Positions 8,792 to 16,568 of a stretch of 64,000 nucleotides of DNA are shown piece after piece. This DNA comes from Bacteroidales bacterium. Its GTDB lineage: Bacteria > Bacillota > Clostridia > Lachnospirales > Lachnospiraceae. The translations under genes were made by a program, and so were the position numbers. A model generated the notes under the pieces. That model made no database searches. It was not told the DNA's origin and saw only the letters and a list, made by a program, of their open reading frames with translations. The first letter of the stretch is position 1. Every line of letters starts with the position of its first letter. The stretch covers positions 1 to 64,000 of the forward strand of contig JAMPFJ010000007.1 in the NCBI GenBank assembly GCA_023664535.1. Direction: 5' to 3'.

Positions 8792-10372
8792 ATGAGTAGA
8801 CAAAATGTAATTGACAAGGAAAGAAAGCGGGGAGACTACACCCTGTTTATGGATAAAATGATATGGGTAATTTTTCTGGTGCTTTTGCAGGTCGCTTTTA
8901 TCGTATTTACCTATATCCAGTTAAAAGAGCACTACCTGCAGATTCAGGTTGTTTTTTCGCTGATTAGCATTGTTGTGGTATTGTATATTATTAACCGCCC
9001 CATCAATCCCGCCTATAAGCTGGCATGGGGAATTACTATCCTGCTCATCCCCATTTTTGGCGGTCTTTTTTATCTCCTGCTCTCGGTAAACGGAACCCGG
9101 CGCAAATTCCGGAAAAGCGTCCGCGCCGCAGTGGCGGAATCCAAAACACATCTTTCGCAGGACCCTGCGGTTTTAGAAAAAATCGAGGCTATCAGCAGGC
9201 ATGCCGCTCCTCAGGCAAGCTATATCTACAACCTTGCCAAATACCCTGTCTGCCAGAATACCTCGGTAAAATATTTTTCCTCCGGAGAGGAGCTTTACCT
9301 TACGCTGCTGCAAGAGCTGGAAAAAGCAGAGCATTTCATTTTTATGGAATATTTCATTATCCATAACGGAACCTTCTGGAACAGTGTTCTGGATATTCTG
9401 AAAAAAAAGGCAGAAGCCGGTGTGGAAATCAAAATCATTTATGATGATATGGGAAGCGTCCGGACCCTTCCCGCAATGTATTATGAGGAGCTTCGGACAT
9501 TCGGTATTGAATGCTTCTGTTTCAACCCTTTCAGTCCTACCCTGTCCCTGCGGCTCAACAACCGTGACCACAGAAAAATTACGGTCATTGACGGGTACAC
9601 CTCCTTTACCGGAGGGATAAATCTGGCGGATGAATATATCAACCAGAGACAGAAGCTCGCCGGTTACTGGAAGGATTCCGGCATCATGCTCAAGGGGGAA
9701 GCTACATGGAACTTTACCGTCATGTTTTTACAGCTCTGGCAGCATGTTTCCGGGAAGCCGGTGGATTATGAGCACTACCACTGCACCCTCGCGGATTTTC
9801 CGCCGGAAATCAGGGCGCAGGCGGACGGCTTCGTCCAGCCCTATGCGGATAATCCCCTGTTTTCGGAAATTGTGGCGGAAAATGTTTATCTGAATATGAT
9901 TCACCGCGCCACCAGATACATTTATATTACCACGCCCTATCTGATTGTAGACAATGAAATGATTACTGCGCTGACTCTCGCCGCCCAGAGCGGCATTGAC
10001 GTCCGGATTGTCACCCCCAGAGTTCCGGATAAGAAAACTGTATTCATGATGACCCGCTCCTTTTACGAGCCCCTCACTAAGGCAGGGGTAAAAATATATG
10101 AATATGTGCCGGGCTTCATCCATTCCAAAATGATGGTGGCGGATGACAACTATGCCGTGGTCGGCTCCATCAATCTGGATTACCGCAGCCTGTATCTGCA
10201 TTTTGAATGCGCCGCTTTTCTTTATCACTGTAAAGAAATCAACGCCGTCAAGGAGGATATTCTGGACACCATATCCGTATCGGAGGAAATGACCTACGAA
10301 TCCTGCCTTAAAATGAATAAGCCCTACCGGCTTTGGCTGAGCATTCTACGATTATATGCTCCGCTATTATAA
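8792..10372 (+). CDS. cls: Cardiolipin synthase (phospholipase D family)
   Basis: 526 residues. Two N-terminal membrane helices (about 15-37 and 45-62, plus a third near 75-95) precede two phospholipase D HKD domains: HNRDHRKITVIDG with FTGGIN, and HSKMMVADDNYAVVGSINLD. It condenses phosphatidylglycerol into cardiolipin at the membrane. ATG 8792 is preceded by AGGAGG 9 bases upstream. Length and architecture are normal for Firmicutes ClsA-type enzymes. A strong terminator follows directly. Confidence 0.93.
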   Translation: MSRQNVIDKERKRGDYTLFMDKMIWVIFLVLLQVAFIVFTYIQLKEHYLQIQVVFSLISIVVVLYIINRPINPAYKLAWGITILLIPIFGGLFYLLLSVNGTRRKFRKSVRAAVAESKTHLSQDPAVLEKIEAISRHAAPQASYIYNLAKYPVCQNTSVKYFSSGEELYLTLLQELEKAEHFIFMEYFIIHNGTFWNSVLDILKKKAEAGVEIKIIYDDMGSVRTLPAMYYEELRTFGIECFCFNPFSPTLSLRLNNRDHRKITVIDGYTSFTGGINLADEYINQRQKLAGYWKDSGIMLKGEATWNFTVMFLQLWQHVSGKPVDYEHYHCTLADFPPEIRAQADGFVQPYADNPLFSEIVAENVYLNMIHRATRYIYITTPYLIVDNEMITALTLAAQSGIDVRIVTPRVPDKKTVFMMTRSFYEPLTKAGVKIYEYVPGFIHSKMMVADDNYAVVGSINLDYRSLYLHFECAAFLYHCKEINAVKEDILDTISVSEEMTYESCLKMNKPYRLWLSILRLYAPLL

Positions 10373-10373
10373 A

Positions 10374-10412
10374 AACCGCAGACCAGTCCAAATTCCCGGT
10401 CTGCGGTTCATT
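10374..10412 (+). terminator. Intrinsic terminator of the cls transcript
   Basis: An 11-bp perfect stem AACCGCAGACC/GGTCTGCGGTT (10374-10384 with 10398-10408) followed by CATTT. It starts just after the stop codon. Confidence 0.85.
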
Positions 10413-10464
10413 TACCATAAATTATGGTAACAACACACTTTTTTCATTCCGTCCCAGTGGTTTA

Positions 10465-11700
10465 TCATACTGCCAAATCTACATGCTGTATCGTTCCCAC
10501 TTCTCCGGTTTCCTTTAAGAATACCCCTGTTTTCTGGATTACCGCATTCGTCCGGTTAGTCCCGGCATCATTCAGATGGAACCGGGTATCGGCGCTCCCC
10601 AGATAAATCGCTCCCACATCTGCCTCTTTCAGATTCAGAAGCCGGTCATTGCCGTTTTCATCCTTTATCCATACCTTCAACTTGTCAAAGATGCGGTCAT
10701 TTTCATCAATCCAGCCATTGCCGTCTTCATCATATTTCGCCAAATCGGCAAAACCGTCGCCCGACTTTGTTCCAAACAGCTCCGAGCCGTCATTAATCAC
10801 GCCGTCGCCGTTTTTGTCATAGGCAAGAAAACCGCTGCCAGAGCCCAATGAAGATATCTCTTCCTTCTTTCCGTCCGCATCCAAATCAAAATAGAATTTC
10901 TGGTCGGACACACTGGCTGTCTGACTGTCCAGATTGATAACCAGCGGGTCAGTCAGTATCACCTCTTCGTCCTTCTCGGAAAAAAGGGTGCCCACAAAGC
11001 CTCTGGACATCTGCAAATCCACACCAAACTGGATTTCTCTCCCGTCTGCCGTTTTTGCAATACCGGTTGCCGAAAACGTCGCACTCTCCTGCTCCATAAT
11101 GAAGCTGCTGGTTTCCGTATGACGAACCCATGCCGTGGAAACGCCTGTTCCGATACTACCCGCATTCCCCATTGTGGACGCACTGCTCCGCAAATCAATT
11201 ACCGAAAAGCTCTTGGACAGGGACATGCTTTGGCTAAGACCTGCCCTCTTCATCGTCGTCCCAAAATGGGAATCCATGCTGGACACTTCTTCTGTCTTCA
11301 ACTCCGCCATCATATCCTTGACAGAATACAGGCGCCCGCCCTTTTGTGACTTTCTGAGCATTTCCAAAAGACGTCTTAGTATTTTAATCATCTGCTCGTC
11401 CTTTTCCGAAAGCCTGATTGGATTCTGCGGCTGGCGTGTTTTCTCCGCCTCCTGCATTTCCGACGGAAAACTGCCCGCTCCTTTCTTCGCCTCTTCCTGC
11501 TCCTCTTTGAACTTTTCCCAAATCTTTCTGGATTGTTCCGAAATAGAGATGTCCGCTTCAGCACCTTCCTCCTGTTTTACGGCGTCCTGTAATGCATTCC
11601 ATTGCGATTTCCGCATCTGGGTGGTGACCACCGTATTTTCCTGGTAGTGGCTATAGCTTTGCGCTCCGGACATTGCCACCGTGCTGCTTTTGATTTTCAT
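10465..11700 (-). CDS. Protein with C-terminal EF-hand-like calcium-binding repeats
   Basis: 411 residues of unknown function. The N-terminal half is polar, charged and probably helical, with no signal peptide. The C-terminal part carries calcium-loop motifs: DLDADGKKEE, DKNGDGVINDGSELFG and DEDGNGWIDENDRIFD. The arrangement around ELFGTKSGDGFADLAKYDEDG resembles tails of RTX-type and other exported EF-hand proteins. The start is ATG 11700, preceded by AAAGGAG. A leader motif at 11766-11785 is shared with the gene at 19568-20344, suggesting co-regulation. A role at the cell surface or in motility is only a guess. Confidence 0.7.
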   Translation of the reverse strand: MKIKSSTVAMSGAQSYSHYQENTVVTTQMRKSQWNALQDAVKQEEGAEADISISEQSRKIWEKFKEEQEEAKKGAGSFPSEMQEAEKTRQPQNPIRLSEKDEQMIKILRRLLEMLRKSQKGGRLYSVKDMMAELKTEEVSSMDSHFGTTMKRAGLSQSMSLSKSFSVIDLRSSASTMGNAGSIGTGVSTAWVRHTETSSFIMEQESATFSATGIAKTADGREIQFGVDLQMSRGFVGTLFSEKDEEVILTDPLVINLDSQTASVSDQKFYFDLDADGKKEEISSLGSGSGFLAYDKNGDGVINDGSELFGTKSGDGFADLAKYDEDGNGWIDENDRIFDKLKVWIKDENGNDRLLNLKEADVGAIYLGSADTRFHLNDAGTNRTNAVIQKTGVFLKETGEVGTIQHVDLAV

Positions 11701-11765
11701 GGTACTCAACTCCTTTCTTTTCCATGAAACAATAGAATTAATAACAACCAAAAAGAAAAGTGACC

Positions 11766-11785
11766 AAGCCTCCATGTTTCGCCAC
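11766..11785 (-). promoter_or_regulatory. Conserved leader motif, copy 1 (GAAACATGGAGG)
   Basis: On the minus strand this reads GTG, two bases, then GAAACATGGAGG and a pyrimidine followed by TT. The same 12-base core with the same flanks occurs upstream of the gene at 19568-20344. Here it lies 66 bp before the start codon, in the presumed 5' UTR. Function unknown. Confidence 0.5.
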
Positions 11786-11850
11786 TTCACCTTTTCATCT
11801 TTTATATCGGATTTTCCGACATAAAAATGAACAGACTATTTAATTTTTCT

Positions 11851-12351
11851 TTATGAATTTTCCCCGACAATGATATCGCCGAAGCTTCCGCCTATCACCT
11901 CTGCCAAATCCAGCGGATTAATCAAAATCTGCATTCCCAGCTTTCCGCCGCTGATGATAATTTCGTCAAATGCCTTCGCACTCTCCTGAATCACTGTCGG
12001 ATAAAGCTTTTTCATTCCAAGCGGCGTGCATCCTCCCCGGATATAACCGGTAACGGAGTTGATATCCTTTACCGGAATCAGCTCCACCGCCTTTTCTCCC
12101 ACAAGCCTTGCCGCTTTCTTAAAATCAATCTCCCTGTCCACCGGAATGACAAACACGTAATGCGCTCCCGTTTTTCCTACTGCAACTAGGGTTTTAAAGG
12201 ACTGGTCATAGGAATCCCCGTTTTTATCCGCCACGTGGATTCCGTCTATAAACTCATCACACGCATAGGTTTTCGTCCGATATGCCACCTTATGCTTATC
12301 CAGTATCCGCATTGCGTTAGTCTTTACTTCCTTTTTTGCCATACTGCCCAC
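11851..12351 (-). CDS. ybaK: Cys-tRNA(Pro) deacylase YbaK/EbsC
   Basis: 166 residues matching the YbaK/ProX editing-domain family: the central VFVIPVDREIDFKKAARLVGEK, where the Lys in DFKKAA is characteristic of YbaK, and GCTPLGMKK near residue 120. It hydrolyses mischarged Cys-tRNA(Pro). The first in-frame start is GTG at 12351, where AAGGA is 4-5 bases upstream; ATG at 12342 is the alternative. It follows the aminotransferase gene by 8 bp and is probably co-transcribed with it. Confidence 0.88.
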   Translation of the reverse strand: MGSMAKKEVKTNAMRILDKHKVAYRTKTYACDEFIDGIHVADKNGDSYDQSFKTLVAVGKTGAHYVFVIPVDREIDFKKAARLVGEKAVELIPVKDINSVTGYIRGGCTPLGMKKLYPTVIQESAKAFDEIIISGGKLGMQILINPLDLAEVIGGSFGDIIVGENS

Positions 12352-12359
12352 AAATTCCT

Positions 12360-13646
12360 TTACTTTGATTCCAACAGTTTATCCACACTTACCATTTTTA
12401 CACAGAGCGTAAACAGCTCCGCTGCTTCCCGCATTTCCTCCGGCGTCGGAAAAGACGGCGCAATACGGATATTGCTGTCCTGAGGGTCCTTTCCATAGGG
12501 ATACGTTGCACCGGCGCCGGTCATTACCACACCGGCATCCTTACATTTTGCCACAATCGCCTTTGCACATCCCTCCATTGCGTTAAAGGAAATGAAATAA
12601 CCGCCTCTCGGCTTTATCCAGCTTCCAATCCCCAAACCGCCCAGTTCTTCATTTAATACCTCCAATACCGCCTCAAACTTAGGCCGCATCAGCGCTGCAT
12701 GCTTCATCATATGTGCATCCAGACCTGCTTTATTCTTAAAGAATTTCACATGTCTTAGCTGGTTAATCTTATCATACCCGATGGTCTGTATCGTCATCGT
12801 CTTTTTCAAATCTGCGATATTTGCCTTTGAGGTACCGATTGCCGCAACTCCGGCACCGGAAAAAGAAACCTTGGACGTGGAGACAAACTCAAATACCATA
12901 TCCGGATTGCCCGCTTTCTCACACTCGGAAAGAATATCCAAAATTTTATCCTGCTTATCCTCGTATAAATGATGGATACAATACGCATTATCCCAAAAAA
13001 TGCGGAAATCCTTTGCAGCAGGCTTTAATGCCGCCATCCGTCTTACCACCTCATCCGAATAGGTAATCCCTGTCGGATTGGCATACTTCGGCACGCACCA
13101 GATTCCCTTGACTGCCGCATCCTCACTGACATACTTCTCCACCAAATCCATATCCGGTCCGTCTTCCAGCAGCGGAACATTAATCATCTCGATTCCCAGG
13201 TGCTCCGTAATGGCAAAATGCCTGTCATATCCCGGTACAGGGCAGAGAAATTTCACCCGTTCAAGCTTACCCCACGGTGTTTCTCCAAGATACCCTTTAA
13301 GCATTCCTCTGGAAACCGTATCATACATAATGCTTAAGCTGGCATTTCCAAATACCACTACATGCTCCGGCGTCGTTTCCATCATTTCCGCCATCAGCTG
13401 CTTTGCCTCCGGAATGCCGTCCAGCACACCGTAATTGCGGATATCCATACCGTCGCTGGCTGTCATTTCATCCTTGGATGTCAGAATATCCAGCATGGGA
13501 AGGGATAAATCCAACTGGGAAATCCCCGGTTTTCCTCTCGACATATCCAGTTTAAGCCCTTTCGCCTGTGCTTCCTTATATTTCCGGCTCAGCACCTCCT
13601 TCAGTGCAAGTAATTCTTCTTTGGTTTGCTCCCCTAATGGTTTCAT
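12360..13646 (-). CDS. PLP-dependent aminotransferase, aspartate-type (Aminotran_MocR subgroup)
   Basis: 428 residues. The sequence matches the AspAT subgroup represented by Pfam Aminotran_MocR: RGKPG near residue 37, VFGNASLSIMYD for the PLP phosphate region, PKYANPTGITY, WDNAYCIHHL, and the Schiff-base lysine in STSKVSFSGAG. Despite the Pfam name there is no DNA-binding domain. Likely activity is aspartate/2-oxoglutarate transamination. ATG 13646 has AGGAGG 7 bases upstream; a TTG directly before it is not needed. Confidence 0.85.
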   Translation of the reverse strand: MKPLGEQTKEELLALKEVLSRKYKEAQAKGLKLDMSRGKPGISQLDLSLPMLDILTSKDEMTASDGMDIRNYGVLDGIPEAKQLMAEMMETTPEHVVVFGNASLSIMYDTVSRGMLKGYLGETPWGKLERVKFLCPVPGYDRHFAITEHLGIEMINVPLLEDGPDMDLVEKYVSEDAAVKGIWCVPKYANPTGITYSDEVVRRMAALKPAAKDFRIFWDNAYCIHHLYEDKQDKILDILSECEKAGNPDMVFEFVSTSKVSFSGAGVAAIGTSKANIADLKKTMTIQTIGYDKINQLRHVKFFKNKAGLDAHMMKHAALMRPKFEAVLEVLNEELGGLGIGSWIKPRGGYFISFNAMEGCAKAIVAKCKDAGVVMTGAGATYPYGKDPQDSNIRIAPSFPTPEEMREAAELFTLCVKMVSVDKLLESK

Positions 13647-13694
13647 CAATAAACCTCCTGCTGTTCCTAACGGTTAATATCAATTTTTCTGATT

Positions 13695-14987
13695 TTAGAA
13701 ATTCCACAGTCCATAAAGCGGTATATTCAGTACCCCTTTTGAAAAATGCAGTTCATCCAGAGAGATTCGGATTGCCATACGGTTCCGGTATTTACTCTGG
13801 AATACCTTAACGCTCTGCGCCTTCCTGCGGATTCGCGACTGAACATCCACCGGCACCACCTCGCCGTCATCCTCAAAAACAAAATCCACTCTGGCGGTCG
13901 CACCGGATATCCAGAAATAAAGCCCCTGCACCGTCTTATTCATGGTCAGCTCGGACAGCACAAACTGCTCCAGCAGCGCACCGTTGATATCCTCCATTTC
14001 GTGCTCCATGGTTTTTATCTGGTGGTGCGGTACTCCGCACATTACCCGAAGCAGCCCGTGGTCCAGATGGTATAATTCAAAGGATTTTTCGTCTACCTGC
14101 AGCGCCAGAGGCGGTATTCCGTCCTTAATCCGGTTTACTTTTCTGACCAGCCCCGTTTCCACCAGCCAGTTTACCGAATTTTCATACTCCCGCGCCCGCG
14201 CCTTTTCGTCCACATATTGATACATGAACTTCCGGTTGTCCTTTTCCATCTGTGCCGGAATGCTGTTCCATATTTTATTCACCTTAACGGCATATGCCCT
14301 TGGCACATACCGGTCGATATGCTCCTTGCACCGCACAAGCAGCGCCTTCAAAATCGCATCCACGCGGTTCAAATCATGATTCTTGATATAGTCCAGTACA
14401 ACAATCGGCATCCCGCCAGTAATATAAAACACCTTGAGGTATTCGGTAATCCGGTCGGTAATCTCCAGGGCTACCGGTTCCAGCTTCTGCTTCTCAATAT
14501 ATTTACAAAGCTCCTGCGCTTTATTTGCCGTCAAAAATTCTTCAAAGGTCATCGGATAAAGCGTCAGTGGATAAACCTCCCTGACGAACTCCGCCTCATG
14601 GGCAATGGTTCCCACCGTGGAAGAAATAATACAGATTGGCAGCTCTGTCCGCTGTGCCTTTAAACTCATGATTGCTTCTATCGCTTTGGGATAAAGATGC
14701 GCCTCGTCAAAGACAAACAACGTATTCCCCTCTTCAAAAACCTCGTCGCAGTACATTGCCAACGCCGCAATCAGTTTTTCCGCCCTTACCCTTGTTCCCT
14801 GCTTAAACAGGGGATAAACCTCCTCATCCTTTTCCAAATCGACATAAATCAGCTTTTTATAAAAGCCCTGGCTAAAATCGATTATCGCCCACGTCTTTCC
14901 CACGCCCTTGGCGCCCTTTAACAGCAGAACCCTGTCCTGTCCATGTTCGTACCACTCCATTAAGTCGTTCATGATATTCCGGTACAT
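13695..14987 (-). CDS. AAA ATPase with DUF4143 C-terminal domain
   Basis: About 430 residues. The N-terminal AAA_14-type ATPase has Walker A LLKGAKGVGKTW and Walker B TLFVFDEAHLYP. A C-terminal DUF4143 domain ends with a PD-(D/E)XK-like strand pattern, ARVDFVFEDDGEVVPVDVQS. These proteins are common in gut Firmicutes and Bacteroidetes and have no settled function. ATG 14987 has AAAGGAAGG at a normal distance; ATG 14993 is an alternative. It stands between the aminotransferase and a MocR regulator gene on the same strand. Confidence 0.85.
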   Translation of the reverse strand: MYRNIMNDLMEWYEHGQDRVLLLKGAKGVGKTWAIIDFSQGFYKKLIYVDLEKDEEVYPLFKQGTRVRAEKLIAALAMYCDEVFEEGNTLFVFDEAHLYPKAIEAIMSLKAQRTELPICIISSTVGTIAHEAEFVREVYPLTLYPMTFEEFLTANKAQELCKYIEKQKLEPVALEITDRITEYLKVFYITGGMPIVVLDYIKNHDLNRVDAILKALLVRCKEHIDRYVPRAYAVKVNKIWNSIPAQMEKDNRKFMYQYVDEKARAREYENSVNWLVETGLVRKVNRIKDGIPPLALQVDEKSFELYHLDHGLLRVMCGVPHHQIKTMEHEMEDINGALLEQFVLSELTMNKTVQGLYFWISGATARVDFVFEDDGEVVPVDVQSRIRRKAQSVKVFQSKYRNRMAIRISLDELHFSKGVLNIPLYGLWNF

Positions 14988-15044
14988 CGTCATCCTTCCT
15001 TTCTTCACTCATCCGGGCTCTAAACCCCTCCCCAAAAATCATAT

Positions 15045-16478
15045 TTATCGGGCATTTTCCTCTTTCTTCATCCATGCCCCTGTAAGGCGCCTAATCCCTT
15101 CTGTAATCTCTTCTTCCTTCACTCTTGCAAAACCGACCAATACCGTCGGATGCCGCATTTTCTCCTCTATATAATAATCAGAGAGTGCATATACTCTGAC
15201 TTTCTCTTTCTTTGCCTGCTCCACCAGCCGTCTTTCCTCCTCCGCCGCATGCTCCGATACCCCGCCGAATTTCAACAGAAAATGCAGTCCTGCACTTTCT
15301 CCGCTTATCTGTGCCGGGATTCCCGATTCTTTCAGGCTTTGCAGCAATATATCGTGCTTTGCCTTATAAATCTTCCTCATCCGGTTTAAATGCCGCTCAA
15401 AATGCCCCTGCGCCAAAAACTGTCCAATCACATTCTGGTCGATTCGGGAAACGGTGGAGAAATAAAATCCTGCCTCCCGGTTATATTCCGCAAGTAAGCT
15501 TTCCGGCAGCACCATATAGCTCATCCGGATTCCCGGGGCAATCGCCTTGGAAAGAGTTCCCATGTAGATTACCTTACCAAAAGGGTCCTGGCTTTGTAAA
15601 GCCGGAATCGGTTTTCCGAAATAACGAAATTCACTGTCATAATCATCCTCAATGATATACCGGTTTTCCTGTTTTCCTGCCCAGGACAACAGCTGCCGTT
15701 TCCGGTTTGCAGACAGGATAAGCCCCAGCGGAAACTGATGTGACGGCGTGACATAGGCTAAATCCGCATCACTTTTTTCCAGCAAATCCACCCGGATTCC
15801 CTGCTCGTCCAAGTCTATCGGCGTTACCGGGTAATCTACACTCCGAAATATCGTATACGCCTGCTTATAGGTGGGGTTTTCCATTGCCACATGCCGCTTT
15901 TTCTTAAAAATCCGGCTCAACAGCAAAAGCATATAATCGCTTCCCGCCCCGATAACAATCTGGGAAATCCGGCACTGCACCCCCCTGGACTGATGAAGAT
16001 AGGTTTGTACCGCTCGTCTTAGCTCCAGCTCTCCCTGATGGTCTCCCGCCAGGAATAATTCCTTGTTGTCATCAATCAGACATTCTTTCATCAGTTTCCG
16101 CCATTTATTATACGGAAAATAACGCATGTCCACCCCGTTGGGGGAAAAATCCACCAGATATTCCGATTCTTCGGTATGCACTGCCGATTCTTCCCTGACC
16201 GTCTCCCGAACCTGAATCCCCTCGACATATAAGGTTTCCAAATCGCAGACGTAATAGCCTTTTTTCGGAACCGACTCAATATATCCCTCCGACAGAAGCT
16301 GCCCATATGCCATATCGACAGTGTTCCGGCTCACCGCCAGATGCTGAGCCAGTCCCCTGCTGGAGGGCAGCTTAACCCCGCAGGCAATGCTGCCGTTCTT
16401 TATTTCCTCACGAATATACTTATAAATCTGCTCATAGATTGGCTCTTTACTTCCGGTATCAACGGAAACTGTCAGCAT
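15045..16478 (-). CDS. MocR-family GntR/aminotransferase transcriptional regulator
   Basis: 477 residues. An N-terminal winged HTH of GntR type (residues about 8-75, with LPSSRGLAQHLAVSRNTVDM) is fused to a class I aminotransferase-like domain with the PLP-lysine region GTLSKAIAPGIRMSYM. Members such as PdxR and GabR use PLP as an effector. No pdxST or gab genes are adjacent, so the target is unknown. The start ATG 16478 follows AAGGTGG; the longer frame to 16532 lacks a ribosome binding site. Confidence 0.88.
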   Translation of the reverse strand: MLTVSVDTGSKEPIYEQIYKYIREEIKNGSIACGVKLPSSRGLAQHLAVSRNTVDMAYGQLLSEGYIESVPKKGYYVCDLETLYVEGIQVRETVREESAVHTEESEYLVDFSPNGVDMRYFPYNKWRKLMKECLIDDNKELFLAGDHQGELELRRAVQTYLHQSRGVQCRISQIVIGAGSDYMLLLLSRIFKKKRHVAMENPTYKQAYTIFRSVDYPVTPIDLDEQGIRVDLLEKSDADLAYVTPSHQFPLGLILSANRKRQLLSWAGKQENRYIIEDDYDSEFRYFGKPIPALQSQDPFGKVIYMGTLSKAIAPGIRMSYMVLPESLLAEYNREAGFYFSTVSRIDQNVIGQFLAQGHFERHLNRMRKIYKAKHDILLQSLKESGIPAQISGESAGLHFLLKFGGVSEHAAEEERRLVEQAKKEKVRVYALSDYYIEEKMRHPTVLVGFARVKEEEITEGIRRLTGAWMKKEENAR

Positions 16479-16513
16479 AATCCACCTTCTTCCGCCACTT
16501 TGCCCGATAAAGG

Positions 16514-16542
16514 AAAAGAGGCGCAATCCCAAGCGCCCCTCT
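16514..16542 (-). terminator. Intrinsic terminator of the TPR gene
   Basis: On the minus strand a GC-rich stem (GAGGGGCGC with GCGCCTC, one bulge) is followed by TTTT. It lies 27 bp past the stop codon at 16569. Confidence 0.75.
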
Positions 16543-16568
16543 CATCTGTTGTTACCCTTGCTCATGTA

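Noticed and set aside
10465..11700. Dockerin domain in the EF-hand protein
   Set aside because: The calcium loops resemble EF-hand-like repeats, but spacing and flanks do not fit paired dockerin repeats, and no signal peptide is present.
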